A DNA stretch of 64,000 nucleotides from Desulfosporosinus nitroreducens (GCF_023897015.1 NZ_JAMHFY010000010.1:103237-167236); one strand, 5' to 3'; shown: positions 26,784-36,379, counted from the first letter of the stretch. Notes: generated by a model not told the origin, from the sequence alone. Translations and numbers: made by a program.

Positions 26784-28397
26784 TCAACTGTACATCGTCT
26801 CTAAAAGCCCTTTGACATCTTCATTTTCCAGATATTCATCGAAAGTCATTTGTCGATCGATAAGTCCTTTTGGTGTGATTTCGATAATACGGTTAGCAAT
26901 CGTTTGAACAAACTGATGATCTTGTGATACGAACAGGATGTTTCCGTCCATATTCGTCAGTGAATTATTAAGAGCAGTGATGGATTCCATATCCAAGTGG
27001 TTGGTGGGCTCATCGAAAATAAGAATGTTCGCTCCGCTGAGCATCATTCGAGAGAGCATACATCGTACTTTTTCCCCTCCAGAAAGAACACTGGCCTTCT
27101 TTAAGGATTCATCTCCAGAGAAAAGCATTCTACCTAAGAAACCACGGACAAAGGATTCATCAGGATCTTTTGAGAATTGTCTTAGCCAGTCAACCAAAAT
27201 CAAGTCTGTCTCAAAATAGGAGGAGTTATCAAGAGGAAGATAGGCTTGAGTCGTTGTGATTCCCCAGCTAAACTCACCACTATCCGGGGTAATTTCACCC
27301 ATTAAAACTTTGAACAAGGTCGTTTTCGCATTGCCATTTGGGCCCACAAAAGCAATTTTATCCCCTTTGTTCACAAGAAACGAGATGTTGTCGAGGATCT
27401 TTTCACCTGCAACAGTGACGGTTAAGTCTTTTACAGTCAGGATATTGTTACCTGCTTCTCTGTCTGGAGTGAAAGCAATATAAGGATATTTGCGAGAGGA
27501 TGGCTTGATATCATCGAGAGTTAATTTGTCAAGTTGCTTTTTACGGGAGGTCGCTTGTTTTGCTTTGGATGCATTAGAGCTAAAGCGCTGAATAAACCTC
27601 TGGAGTTCCTCGATTTTATCTTCTTTTTTCTTATTTGACTCTCTCATTAATCTTAAGGCTAATTGACTTGATTCATACCAGAAATCATAGTTTCCAACAT
27701 ACAGTTGGATTTTACCAAAATCAATATCAGCAATGTGGGTACAAACTTTGTTCAAAAAATGTCTGTCATGAGAGACTACAATAACGGTGTTCTCATAATT
27801 ATAAAGGAAATTTTCAAGCCAGATAATTGACTGGAGGTCAAGGTGGTTGGTAGGCTCATCAAGTAACAGAATATTGGGGTTGCCGAATAGGGCTTGAGCC
27901 AGTAAAACACGAACTTTTTCATTTCCGCTGAGTTCTTTCATTTTACTGCTTTGAAGCTCTTTCCCGATCCCTAAACCCATTAATAACTCTGAGGCCTCTG
28001 ACTCGGCTTGCCAACCATTAAGTTCAGCGAAATCGCCTTCCAAAATAGAAGCTTTAATCCCATCTTCTTCGGTAAAATCAGGTTTGGAATAGAGAGCATC
28101 TTTCTCTTCCATTATTTCGTACAATCTAGCATGGCCCATAATAACGGTTTTCAGCACTTCGAATTCCTCGAATTCAAAGTGATCTTGCTTTAAAACCCCA
28201 ATTCGTTCCCCTGGTGTAAGAATAACTTCACCACTGGTAGAATCTATTTCTCCAGAAAGTATCTTTAAGAAAGTAGATTTTCCTGCGCCATTGGCTCCAA
28301 TCAAGCCATAACAGTTTCCGGGAAGGAATTTTACATTAACATCTTCGAATAATGCTCGCTTACCAAATCTTAACGTTATTCCACTGGTACTAATCAT
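26784..28397 (-). CDS. ABC-F family ATPase (YkpA/YbiT type)
   Basis: 537 residues with two ABC domains and no membrane part. Domain 1: Walker A GANGAGKS, signature LSGNEKVR, LLLDEPTNHLD. Domain 2: Walker A GPNGNAKTT, signature LSGGEKVR, LIFDEPTNHLD. The linker between them (about 240-300) is highly charged, as in ribosome-binding ABC-F proteins. The altered second Walker A (AKTT instead of GKTT) is characteristic of the YkpA/YbiT subgroup. The first signature has Asn in place of the second Gly. ABC-F proteins act on the ribosome as translation factors or antibiotic protection factors; this subgroup is mostly the former. Confidence 0.9.
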   Translation of the reverse strand: MISTSGITLRFGKRALFEDVNVKFLPGNCYGLIGANGAGKSTFLKILSGEIDSTSGEVILTPGERIGVLKQDHFEFEEFEVLKTVIMGHARLYEIMEEKDALYSKPDFTEEDGIKASILEGDFAELNGWQAESEASELLMGLGIGKELQSSKMKELSGNEKVRVLLAQALFGNPNILLLDEPTNHLDLQSIIWLENFLYNYENTVIVVSHDRHFLNKVCTHIADIDFGKIQLYVGNYDFWYESSQLALRLMRESNKKKEDKIEELQRFIQRFSSNASKAKQATSRKKQLDKLTLDDIKPSSRKYPYIAFTPDREAGNNILTVKDLTVTVAGEKILDNISFLVNKGDKIAFVGPNGNAKTTLFKVLMGEITPDSGEFSWGITTTQAYLPLDNSSYFETDLILVDWLRQFSKDPDESFVRGFLGRMLFSGDESLKKASVLSGGEKVRCMLSRMMLSGANILIFDEPTNHLDMESITALNNSLTNMDGNILFVSQDHQFVQTIANRIIEITPKGLIDRQMTFDEYLENEDVKGLLETMYS

Positions 28398-28632
28398 TAT
28401 TAATCGTTCCTTTTTATTAAATTTGCCGTTGCTTAAGAATATAGTATATCATTTTATCACAATAAGGTATAGGTTGAAGAATTTTAAAGGTAACGACGGA
28501 AAACAAAGGATTAGATAGGACCGGCCAAATAGTAAGCCCTCATACCTAAATGGCAGAGGGCTAAAATTAAAATCTCTCCTTAAAATATTAAAGTCCTATG
28601 GAGTTATTATTTGTCAGTGAACAAATATAGAG

Positions 28633-28989
28633 TTAGTTAAGTGAATTTCCTTCTGCTTCGTTTAATAAGTTCCTCAGAATTAAAACCCCTTGCATGGTTC
28701 TTGGAAATCCTGCACTGGGAGCCACTAAAAGGATGGCGTGTTCTATTTCCTCCTTAGTACATCCGCTTTTTATGGCCTTTAAAATGTGGGTTCTTAAAGC
28801 CCTTGGGTATTGGCACTCAGTAGACAGTGCTACTTTTATTAGCCAACATGTTTTCTCATCTAAGGGGCCGCCATCCATATGTATCAGATGACCATATTTC
28901 TCATAGGCATCGTAAATATCCCCATGGTGTTCGGTAAAGTACTTTAAGTTAAGTTCAGTGCTGTCAAGGTTATCAAAATAATCATCCAT
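28633..28989 (-). CDS. Carboxymuconolactone decarboxylase / AhpD-like protein
   Basis: 118 residues, all-helical. The core CMD pattern is present around ECQYPRALRTHILKAIKSG, with EEIEHAILL following. The redox CxxC of AhpD-type members is not complete: the second cysteine position is proline (CQYP), leaving one cysteine and the histidine. It may therefore be a non-peroxidatic member. AAAGGAGC precedes ATG 28989. An imperfect hairpin at 28535-28562 may end its transcript. Function unknown. Confidence 0.8.
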   Translation of the reverse strand: MDDYFDNLDSTELNLKYFTEHHGDIYDAYEKYGHLIHMDGGPLDEKTCWLIKVALSTECQYPRALRTHILKAIKSGCTKEEIEHAILLVAPSAGFPRTMQGVLILRNLLNEAEGNSLN

Positions 28990-29159
28990 TTATGTTAAGC
29001 TCCTTTCAGGTATATTTACATTATCATCCAATTGGAGGGTTTTTATTCATTAGTATTATTGAACTAATCAAACAGCGACTTAGAATTAAGATACTTTAAT
29101 AATTTTTGATATAATAGATTTACTTAACACGATAAATTAACGAAAAGGGGCGATTACGG

Positions 29160-29399
29160 TTGCAGAAAATGGAGATAGACTTAAAAAAAGAGGTTAGAGA
29201 GGTTCTTACTGAGGATCTTAAGAGACACTTCTGGAACGAGAGGGATGAAGAACTTAGTAATTTAGGCGCTGAACTCCTTCTTGATTTCATAATAAATAAC
29301 ATAGGCCCTTATATTTATAACCAGGGGATAGAAGATTCTTATGCTTATATGAGTGAACGAATCGAGGACTTGCTCAGTTTAGAGAAACGTCTAAGGTAA
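29160..29399 (+). CDS. DUF2164 family small protein
   Basis: 79 residues, acidic and helical. The pattern LGAELLLDFIINNIGPYIYNQG near the centre matches DUF2164, a short family found widely in Firmicutes and Proteobacteria with no known role. The start is TTG 29160 behind AAAGGGG. It lies alone, about 70 bases before the acetyltransferase gene. Confidence 0.8.
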   Translation: MQKMEIDLKKEVREVLTEDLKRHFWNERDEELSNLGAELLLDFIINNIGPYIYNQGIEDSYAYMSERIEDLLSLEKRLR

Positions 29400-29468
29400 T
29401 TAACAAACTTAAAGAAGTTCAGTATTTCTACGTTTTTACTGCAAACTGAATAGGAGAGGGATTAATTG

Positions 29469-29966
29469 ATGAACTATGTCATTAGAGAGATGTCTTCTCA
29501 AGATTGGGGACAAGTAAGGGACATTTATACTGAAGGAATCGAAACTGGAAACGCTACCTTTGAGACCGAGGCTCCCAGTTGGGAGGCGTGGGATCGTGAC
29601 CACGTTAAGTCATGTCGGTTGGTAGCAACCGACGGAGATCAAGTTACTGGGTGGGCTGTATTAAGTCCTGTCTCAAGTCGATGTGTTTATACGGGTGTAG
29701 GAGAAGTCAGTCTTTATATATCCCTTAATCACAGGGGACAAGGAATCGGGCCTCTGCTTCTGAAAGAAATAATCAGATGCTCAGAACTCGAGGGATTTTG
29801 GACTTTACAGTCCGGTATTTTTCCTGAAAATATGGCGAGTTTGGTTATGCATATCAAATGCGGTTTTAGAGAAGTGGGTCTCCGTAAGAAAATGGGAAAG
29901 CTGAATGGCGTTTGGCGTGATGTCGTATTGCTTGAGCGAAGGAGTGAGACAGTTGGGATCGATTAA
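29469..29966 (+). CDS. GNAT N-acetyltransferase, phosphinothricin acetyltransferase-like
   Basis: 165 residues from ATG 29469, with TAGGAGAGGG upstream. The acetyl-CoA binding motif is HRGQGIGPLLL (about 87-97). The opening YVIREMSSQDWGQVRDIYTEGI and WAVLSPVS resemble Pat/Bar-type enzymes and the YncA-like methionine-sulfone/methionine-sulfoximine acetyltransferases. It should acetylate a small amine or amino-acid analogue. Resistance to any given compound cannot be claimed. The glycosylase gene follows after 45 bases. Confidence 0.88.
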   Translation: MNYVIREMSSQDWGQVRDIYTEGIETGNATFETEAPSWEAWDRDHVKSCRLVATDGDQVTGWAVLSPVSSRCVYTGVGEVSLYISLNHRGQGIGPLLLKEIIRCSELEGFWTLQSGIFPENMASLVMHIKCGFREVGLRKKMGKLNGVWRDVVLLERRSETVGID

Positions 29967-30011
29967 AGTGAGTATGGCAGGTTATGCAGAAGCCATGGGG
30001 AGGAACGATAA

Positions 30012-30515
30012 ATGAGTCAAGTAAGTTCATTTAAACCCATCGTGGATGAACGTTCGCGTATATTAATCCTAGGGTCAATGCCTGGGGTAGAATCGTTGAG
30101 ATTACAAGAGTATTATGCCAATCCAAGGAACCAATTTTGGAAGTTAATCTATGCCCTCTTTGAATTGGAACCCAGCAAGAGCTTTGATGAACGGGTGTCA
30201 TTTGTCAAGAGTAAGGGGATTGCCTTGTGGGATGTCATCGAAAATTGTTTACGAGAAGGTAGCCTGGATTCAGCTATCAAGGAAGAAAAAGTAAACAATT
30301 TCAGGGGTCTGTTTAAGGCCTATCCCAGTATAGAAACAGTTTTATTTAATGGAGGAAAGGCCTATGAGACCTACAAAAAATGGGTCGGATTTGAAGCCCT
30401 GACCAATATAACGTTTCTGAAGCTTACATCTTCCAGCCCGGCGAATACTAAAAAATATGAAGAAAAGCTTAGGGAGTGGGGGGGTATCAAGGATTTTTTA
30501 AAGAGTGGTAACTGA
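30012..30515 (+). CDS. DNA-deoxyinosine glycosylase (uracil-DNA glycosylase superfamily, family 6)
   Basis: 167 residues. Superfamily motifs are visible: GSMPG (about 22-26), the segment NPRNQFWKLI (about 37-46), ALWDV, LFNGGKAY and the C-terminal loop SSSPAN. The asparagine in the NPRNQFW region is typical of the HDG family that removes hypoxanthine. It acts in base-excision repair. GGGGAGGA precedes ATG 30012. It may be co-transcribed with the acetyltransferase and ends in a bidirectional terminator. Confidence 0.85.
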   Translation: MSQVSSFKPIVDERSRILILGSMPGVESLRLQEYYANPRNQFWKLIYALFELEPSKSFDERVSFVKSKGIALWDVIENCLREGSLDSAIKEEKVNNFRGLFKAYPSIETVLFNGGKAYETYKKWVGFEALTNITFLKLTSSSPANTKKYEEKLREWGGIKDFLKSGN

Positions 30516-30525
30516 TAATTGATAA

Positions 30526-30560
30526 AAAGAACGCAAGCAAAAATCCTGCTTGCGTTCTTT
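30526..30560. terminator. Bidirectional intrinsic terminator
   Basis: 14-bp perfect stem (30526-30539 with 30547-30560), flanked by A-run and T-run. It separates the convergent glycosylase and DUF815 genes. Confidence 0.85.
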
Positions 30561-30564
30561 TTGA

Positions 30565-31917
30565 CTAGTCATTTTGATCTTTAAGTGAATCATGTCCTTC
30601 GATCCAATCTACAAACTGCCGGGCAGTCCTGGCAGAACGTCCGTTATACCATAGTGCCCATTGCAAGGCCTCTCGTTGCAATCGTTCCTTGTTAATTTTT
30701 AAATTTCTGCTGGAAGCAATTCCTTCAACAATTTTAAGATAACGGTTTTGATCGGGTGAAGAGAATACAACATTTATGCCAAAGCGATCTGCGAGGGAAA
30801 GCTTCTCCTGCATACTATCCCCTGCATGAACTTCTTCGTTATGGTTGCCTGAGTGCAAGCCAGCCCTTTCACTAAAGTACTCCTTTACCAGATGTCTGCG
30901 ATTGGAAGTGGCATAGATCAAGATGTTAGATGTTTTACTTTCAAGACCACCCTCCAGTACTGCCTTGAGAGACGTGTAGTTTTCTTCATTATCCCCAAAA
31001 ACTAGATCATCAACGAAAATAATGAACTTTTGAGCTCTGTTCTTCAGATGTCTAATAATCAATGGGAAATCAGCCAGATAGGCTTTGGGAACCTCAACCA
31101 TGCGCAAGCCCTGGGTATGATAATGGTTGAGTATCGCCTTGACAGTCGATGATTTCCCAGTACCCCTATCACCGTATAATAGTACATTGTTGGACGGAAA
31201 ACCTTTCAGAAACTGTAATGTATTCTCGATTACTCTTGACCGTTCGTTCTGGTATTCTACCAGTTCATTTAATGTGATGGGATCAGGACTGTCTATCCCC
31301 TTAAGATAACCTTGCCCATCGGATTTTTCCCATACAAAGGCGATATAACGAGCAAATAGACCACAACCATAGTTTTTATAGAAATGGTTAAGCTCATCCA
31401 GACACTCATCCCAATGATTGGAGCGGCTAAACAGTTCTTTTATTTGTTGTATATGAGCAGGACTTTTAGAAGGCTGGCACTCTGATACCCAATCGGGAAG
31501 TCCCTCGATGAAGGTTTTATAGCTGTCATTAGCAAATATCTCAGTTATTTCTGCCTTAAGCATCCCTGGCGTAAGCTTTGAAACTTGCTGAAGCCCTTTT
31601 AAATCATTGGCAACTGCCTTTTCCAGAGAATTGTTATACTCACTGGTTTGTACAGCTTGCAGCTTAAAAGTAAATGGATTTTCATCGAAAACTATTTTGT
31701 CAATTATGTATTCTTGTAAAGATACCGTACCGCTTTTGGCCAATTCAAAATAAAAATTGTTATATAAATTCACAACGTCTCTAAATTCATTAGTTGCTTG
31801 GTTTAAGCAACTAATTAGTGACTTCAGCCTGCTTAAAACTTCATCATCCAGCAAGCCTCTATAAATAGAAAGAGAATCCAATGCCAGTAAAGAAGTCCCT
31901 AATTTATATTGCTCCAT
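30565..31917 (-). CDS. DUF815-family AAA ATPase
   Basis: 450 residues. The N-terminal half (about 1-205) is helical with no known domain. The C-terminal AAA domain has Walker A GDRGTGKSST, Walker B IIFVDDLVF, sensor 1 ATSNRRH and LADRFG before the lid, as in DUF815 proteins. Family members are ATPases of unknown function often found singly. Its start at ATG 31917 lacks a strong ribosome site. It ends at the shared terminator 30526-30560. Confidence 0.85.
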   Translation of the reverse strand: MEQYKLGTSLLALDSLSIYRGLLDDEVLSRLKSLISCLNQATNEFRDVVNLYNNFYFELAKSGTVSLQEYIIDKIVFDENPFTFKLQAVQTSEYNNSLEKAVANDLKGLQQVSKLTPGMLKAEITEIFANDSYKTFIEGLPDWVSECQPSKSPAHIQQIKELFSRSNHWDECLDELNHFYKNYGCGLFARYIAFVWEKSDGQGYLKGIDSPDPITLNELVEYQNERSRVIENTLQFLKGFPSNNVLLYGDRGTGKSSTVKAILNHYHTQGLRMVEVPKAYLADFPLIIRHLKNRAQKFIIFVDDLVFGDNEENYTSLKAVLEGGLESKTSNILIYATSNRRHLVKEYFSERAGLHSGNHNEEVHAGDSMQEKLSLADRFGINVVFSSPDQNRYLKIVEGIASSRNLKINKERLQREALQWALWYNGRSARTARQFVDWIEGHDSLKDQND

Positions 31918-32118
31918 TCAATAATTCCCCCATCTGATTTTTCTTCTTTATAGAATTTGAAATTCTTAGTGTAAACTAAAATCTACATGTAGCAGTTTGT
32001 AAACAAACTTACTCCGCAAGTAGATCCTTATGACTAATTGAGGTAAAGGGGGTCAAAAGATGTAAACTGACGGATACATGTATAATAAAGATTTCTAATG
32101 ATAAGTTAAAGGTAAAAA

Positions 32119-32173
32119 GGCCAGAAGTTTGAGGGTGCGAGGAATTCCTAAGAATTTAGGCATAACTTTGGTC
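32119..32173 (+). promoter_or_regulatory. Possible structured leader of the SatP-like transporter gene
   Basis: GGCCAGAAGTT pairs with AACTTTGGTC (one bulge, two G-U) around an inner CCTAA-GAAT-TTAGG hairpin. It lies about 235 bases before the transporter start. No riboswitch class recognised. The remainder of 31918-32408 shows no supported gene; a TATAAT-like box near 32080 could be a -10. Confidence 0.3.
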
Positions 32174-32408
32174 GATGGCATATAAATTGCAAGATAATTC
32201 AGTAGATTCGGAATCACCTGATTTAGAGCCGTTCAAGGTGGACGTAGTGAATCTTAAAGCTAAATCCTTTTTGGTGAGCACGATAGAAAGGAGGATAAAA
32301 CTAAATAATATCGTCTGGATTTATACATTTATACCTAAAACTAATGAATTCCTTAACTATATTACTACAAAATGTGACATATAACTAATTAAATAAGGGG
32401 GCAGTTCA

Positions 32409-33089
32409 ATGAGCACACAAGAAATTAAAATTAGTTATACTGGCGCAGATCCGACAGCGTTTGGCGTTTTAGGCCTTTCAATGGTCTGCTTCGTAGCTTC
32501 ATCTGCTAAACTAGGCTTTACTAATGGCAGTTCCACAGGGTTACTGGTAGTTTGGGCTGCTTTATTAGGTGGTATTGTGCAAATTATTGCGGCAAATATT
32601 GATTTTAAAAAGGGCAATATTTTCGGGGGCACAGTACTGGGGGCATATGGTTTCTTTTGGGTTGGGATGGCGTTTTCTTGGGCAACAATTAACGGAATGT
32701 TTGGAGCTGGCATGAAAGCAGCGGTTGATCCTAAAATGTTGGGAGTAGTTTTTGTCGGCTACCTGATCTTCTCACTTTTTATAACGGTAGCTTCTTTCGA
32801 AGTAAACGTCCCTTTTATATTGATGATGATTCTAATTGATGTCTTATTCTTTACTCTCGCTGCAGTGTCCTTTAACATGGGCCCTGTTGCTTTATTCGCA
32901 AAAGTAGCCGGTTGGAGTGAATTTGTTATTTCGCTTATTGGCTTTTATACTTCAGGAGCGATTTTTTTCAAGTTCTTCTATGGACGTGAGGTATTGCCGC
33001 TTGGGAAGCCATTTAATCTAATTAAAAAGGGAGCTTTAGTTCCAGTTCCTGCTGCAGCTATTACCAAAGGACAGAAGCGCAGTACCTGA
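32409..33089 (+). CDS. SatP/YaaH family acetate/succinate transporter (GPR1/FUN34)
   Basis: 226 residues with six membrane helices and a short C-terminal tail. The N-terminal family signature before helix 1 is degenerate here (ADPTAFGVLGLS versus NPAPLGL). Helix 3 GGTVLGAYGFFWVGMAFSW is typical. The family moves acetate and other short monocarboxylates, or ammonia in some cases. ATG 32409 has AAGGGGG upstream. The gene stands alone and ends in a strong terminator. Confidence 0.85.
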   Translation: MSTQEIKISYTGADPTAFGVLGLSMVCFVASSAKLGFTNGSSTGLLVVWAALLGGIVQIIAANIDFKKGNIFGGTVLGAYGFFWVGMAFSWATINGMFGAGMKAAVDPKMLGVVFVGYLIFSLFITVASFEVNVPFILMMILIDVLFFTLAAVSFNMGPVALFAKVAGWSEFVISLIGFYTSGAIFFKFFYGREVLPLGKPFNLIKKGALVPVPAAAITKGQKRST

Positions 33090-33149
33090 GTAATAGCAGA
33101 ACAGTTTCCAGTGGCAAACAAGAAGTATGTGCTTGTTGCTAAAATCTGA

Positions 33150-33188
33150 GGGCCTGTAACATCCTTTCTGAAGGTTTGTTACAGGCCC
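33150..33188 (+). terminator. Hairpin terminator after the SatP-like gene
   Basis: 12-bp perfect stem (33150-33161 with 33177-33188), then GTTTGATT. No supported feature between here and 33461. Confidence 0.7.
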
Positions 33189-33461
33189 GTTTGATTAAGA
33201 ATTTTTTAATCATTAAGGCGCAAATACCGCTTTCCAGGTACTTATCTTCTTTTAATGAAGAACTATGCTCCTGTAATCTCGATTTTTCGCCACATACTCA
33301 TGCTAAAATAAATTAATGATCAAATTGAGGAGATCAATTGGGAGGAGGTGTTTAATTTACAAAATATAGCAATGGCGAAATTATTAGTGTATAATATTTA
33401 AGATAATCGATTAAAGTCTGTGTTGGAAACTAAAATGGACAAGTTAATTTAGGAGGAAAAA

Positions 33462-35273
33462 TTGTTGAATGAACCCAAAATGCTGTATCAAAAACGGTCC
33501 AATTATTATGCTTCTCGAAAGGAAAATCTAAGTCGTAGAATTAACCAATTAAGCAATGTTAGGCTCATCACATTCCTTGCTGGTTGTGGACTGGCAAGCT
33601 TTTTTTATATGACTCACAATACTTCGTGGAGTCTTGGGACAGCGATTTTAACAGCAGTCTCTTTTGTTACCCTGGTTATTTGGCATCAGAACTTAAAAGC
33701 AAGAAAAAACTATATTCAGATACTGTACGAAAATTATGATCATTCATTGAAGCGTTTAACAGGAGAATGGAAGTCCTTCCTTGACAAGGGGGAAGATTTT
33801 AAAGACCCATCTCATCCATTTTCAGAGGATCTTGACCTCTTTGGAACCAATTCTCTTTATCAATGGATCAATACTGCAAAGACCTTTCGGGGGAGGGAAA
33901 AGCTGAAAGAGTGCTTATCCGTGGCTCCGCTAGAAGTCGAGACGATTCTTGAAAGGCAGGAGGCGATTAAGGAGCTTTCAGAAAATCTTAATTGGCGACA
34001 GAGGTTTTTAGCCGAGGCCAGGATGGCCAAGAATCAGATGAATTCTCCCAAGGCTATCATTGAATGGGCCCAAAATGTCGACTCTTCGTATCTTAGAATG
34101 GGAGTCTTGATTTCAGCCCGTGCATTACCGATTATGACAATCAGCTTTTTACTGCTATATTTTATAACTTCAAAAGTATCATTTTGGTATCCACTTACCG
34201 GTATTATTATTCAGTCGATTATCCTTTTTGTCGGAAAGCAGAGAGGTAAGGCCTTGAATGCGGTTTATTCTTATAAAGAAAATATTAGAGTTTATGAAAG
34301 GATGTTGGAGCGGTTTGAAAAACGATCTTTTAGATCTGACTGCCTGCAGGCTTTAAAGAAGGACTTATATGATCGTGACAACAAGCCGGCCTTTGAACAG
34401 ATAAGAAAACTATCGGGTTTGGCTGACTTGATAGCTAACAGGAATAATGCAGTTTTTTTAATCATTAATATACTTACACTTTGGGATATCCAATGTATGA
34501 TTGCTTTAGAATCCTGGAAAGAGAAATCCGGGCGATCTCTTGGACGTTGGGTAGAGACAATTGCTGAGTTGGAGGCATTAGCAAGTCTGGCCATTATAAG
34601 TTTTGACCACCCTGAATGGGGATTTCCGAAGATTGCATCCGAGGATTTGGGCATTACCGCAGTAAGAATAGGGCACCCGCTTTTAAGTGGTTCGATCTGT
34701 AATGACATATCTATTCAAAAACGTTCTGGAATTTTATTAATAACGGGTTCCAACATGTCTGGAAAAAGCACTTTACTTCGCACTGTAGGAATCAATCTCG
34801 TCTTGGCTTATGCTGGAGCGCCTGTATGTGCTCAGTCCTTTAGCTGTTCTGTGTTACAACTTTATACCTGTATGCGGGTGAGTGATAACTTAGGAGAAAA
34901 TATTTCTTCCTTCTACGCGGAATTGTTAAGAATCAAACAGATCGTCAGTGCATCGAAGACATATTCGAACATCTTTTTTCTCTTAGATGAGATATTTAAA
35001 GGAACGAACTCGCAAGATCGACATGCTGGTGCTAAGGTTTTGATTCAGCAACTGAGTAAGGCGGGAGCAATGGGCATGGTTTCAACTCATGACTTAGAAC
35101 TGGGAGACATGGAAAGAGAAAGTGATCGAAGAATTCGCAACTATCATTTTCGTGAGTATTATAAAAATGATGAGATTCATTTTGACTATAAACTTCGCCC
35201 AGGGATTTCAACCACTCGCAACGCCATGTATCTAATTAAAATGGCGGGTATTGATGTGGATGGATTAGCTTAG
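33462..35273 (+). CDS. Membrane-associated MutS-like ATPase
   Basis: 603 residues. Starts at TTG 33462 (or 33465) behind AGGAGG. Two hydrophobic pairs (about 40-85 and 215-265) predict membrane attachment, unlike true MutS. The C-terminal MutS-V ATPase has Walker A GSNMSGKST (429-437), an ordered DNLGENISSFYAE segment, Walker B FFLLDEIFKGTNS and the MVSTHD switch. There is no mismatch-recognition domain. This MutS-related family is known in Firmicutes but its role is unknown; it is unlikely to do mismatch repair itself. The DUF523 gene follows after 36 bases. Confidence 0.85.
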   Translation: MLNEPKMLYQKRSNYYASRKENLSRRINQLSNVRLITFLAGCGLASFFYMTHNTSWSLGTAILTAVSFVTLVIWHQNLKARKNYIQILYENYDHSLKRLTGEWKSFLDKGEDFKDPSHPFSEDLDLFGTNSLYQWINTAKTFRGREKLKECLSVAPLEVETILERQEAIKELSENLNWRQRFLAEARMAKNQMNSPKAIIEWAQNVDSSYLRMGVLISARALPIMTISFLLLYFITSKVSFWYPLTGIIIQSIILFVGKQRGKALNAVYSYKENIRVYERMLERFEKRSFRSDCLQALKKDLYDRDNKPAFEQIRKLSGLADLIANRNNAVFLIINILTLWDIQCMIALESWKEKSGRSLGRWVETIAELEALASLAIISFDHPEWGFPKIASEDLGITAVRIGHPLLSGSICNDISIQKRSGILLITGSNMSGKSTLLRTVGINLVLAYAGAPVCAQSFSCSVLQLYTCMRVSDNLGENISSFYAELLRIKQIVSASKTYSNIFFLLDEIFKGTNSQDRHAGAKVLIQQLSKAGAMGMVSTHDLELGDMERESDRRIRNYHFREYYKNDEIHFDYKLRPGISTTRNAMYLIKMAGIDVDGLA

Positions 35274-35309
35274 GTTGTCAAGGTATCTCGAAATGAGAGG
35301 GAGAGTACA

Positions 35310-35786
35310 GTGATTCTAGTAAGTGCTTGTTTGCTGGGGCTGAATACAAAGTATAATGGTGAGTCTAATGCTCATTCATTAATCCTGAGATATTGCTCTT
35401 TGGGAAGATTTATTCCGGTTTGCCCTGAACAACTGGGGGGATTGCCAACTCCACGGGAACCGGTGGAGATCGTTAATGGGAGTGGTCAGGAAGTCCTTAG
35501 CGGGCGGAGTCTTGCACAGGGAGAGCATGGGGAAGCAGTAACTGGTCAGTTCATAAAAGGGGCAAATGAAGTTCTGAAAATCTCAGAGCTGCTAGATGTT
35601 ACAGCGGCGATACTTAAGGAACGAAGCCCTTCTTGTGGAGTGAATTATATCTATGATGGAAGCTTTACACATAAAATAATTCCAGGGCAGGGAGTGACTG
35701 CGGCGCTGTTGAGAGAACATAAAATCCCAATTTATTCGGAGGAAGATTTGACTGACGAACTCCTAAAGGAGCTCTTGAGCGATTAA
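35310..35786 (+). CDS. DUF523 family protein
   Basis: 158 residues from GTG 35310 with a GAGAGGGAGAG site. Conserved features of the family: VSACLLGLNTKYNG at the start, VCPEQLGGLPTPR near 30-44, and ERSPSCGVNYIYDG. The cysteines in these motifs suggest metal or thiol chemistry. Function unestablished. It may be co-transcribed with the MutS-like gene. Confidence 0.88.
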   Translation: MILVSACLLGLNTKYNGESNAHSLILRYCSLGRFIPVCPEQLGGLPTPREPVEIVNGSGQEVLSGRSLAQGEHGEAVTGQFIKGANEVLKISELLDVTAAILKERSPSCGVNYIYDGSFTHKIIPGQGVTAALLREHKIPIYSEEDLTDELLKELLSD

Positions 35787-35831
35787 TACGGTCATAGATT
35801 TGTTAGGTTTTGTTTTGGGAAGGAATGATTG

Positions 35832-36065
35832 TTACTGCTTGGTAATGGCGACACGCCAGACGTCCGGTCCCTCTTCCAGGTAGTCCCAGGTAAAGAGTCC
35901 GGCATATTCGGAAGAAAACAAATAATAGAGCGGTTTTGGGTCATGATCGTTAATGAGTTCCATTTTTTCACCCTGTTTTAGATTGTTCCATGTGCTGAAA
36001 ATATTTGCTTGCTTATCTTTTGGAGCGAATTTCCTAACATCAATTTGGGATGTAAAGTTTGTCAT
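35832..36065 (-). CDS. DUF2249 family small protein
   Basis: 77 residues from the ATG at 36065, chosen because AAGGGGGAAA lies just upstream; an in-frame TTG at 36098 lies before that site. Core signature: MELINDHDPKPLYYLF then TWDYLEEGPDVWRVAI, typical of DUF2249, a TusA-like fold seen with redox and nitric-oxide-related proteins. No partner gene is adjacent. Confidence 0.85.
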   Translation of the reverse strand: MTNFTSQIDVRKFAPKDKQANIFSTWNNLKQGEKMELINDHDPKPLYYLFSSEYAGLFTWDYLEEGPDVWRVAITKQ

Positions 36066-36151
36066 TTTGATTTCCCCCTTGTCCGACTTTTTTTCCAATC
36101 TCTTAGCTAGTTTGTCACAGTTTTCTAGTTATTATTTCATAAAGAATATAA

Positions 36152-36195
36152 AAGCAACAGAGACTTTCTGATAATTGGGAAGTACTCTGTTGCTT
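36152..36195 (+). terminator. Orphan hairpin with T-run
   Basis: AAGCAACAGAG (36152-36162) pairs with CTCTGTTGCTT (36185-36195), followed by CCCTTTTTAAGG. No plus-strand gene ends just before it, so it may end read-through from 35786 or an unseen transcript. Confidence 0.55.
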
Positions 36196-36379
36196 CCCTT
36201 TTTAAGGAAGTTCTTTTACAGGAATAACAACAAATGATTGATTAAAAAGTCGTATACATGACATTAAATATGTCACTCAAATTTCATTCGTTTTGCTTGA
36301 AGTAGTATATTATAGAGATAATAGAAAATTTTAACGTTTAATTTAAAAGCAATAAATGTTTTTAAAGAGAGGTGCTTTA

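Noticed and set aside
32175..32384. 69-codon plus-strand frame before the SatP-like gene
   Set aside because: No ribosome site, polar low-information sequence, and its start follows a hairpin. It looks like a chance frame in a leader.
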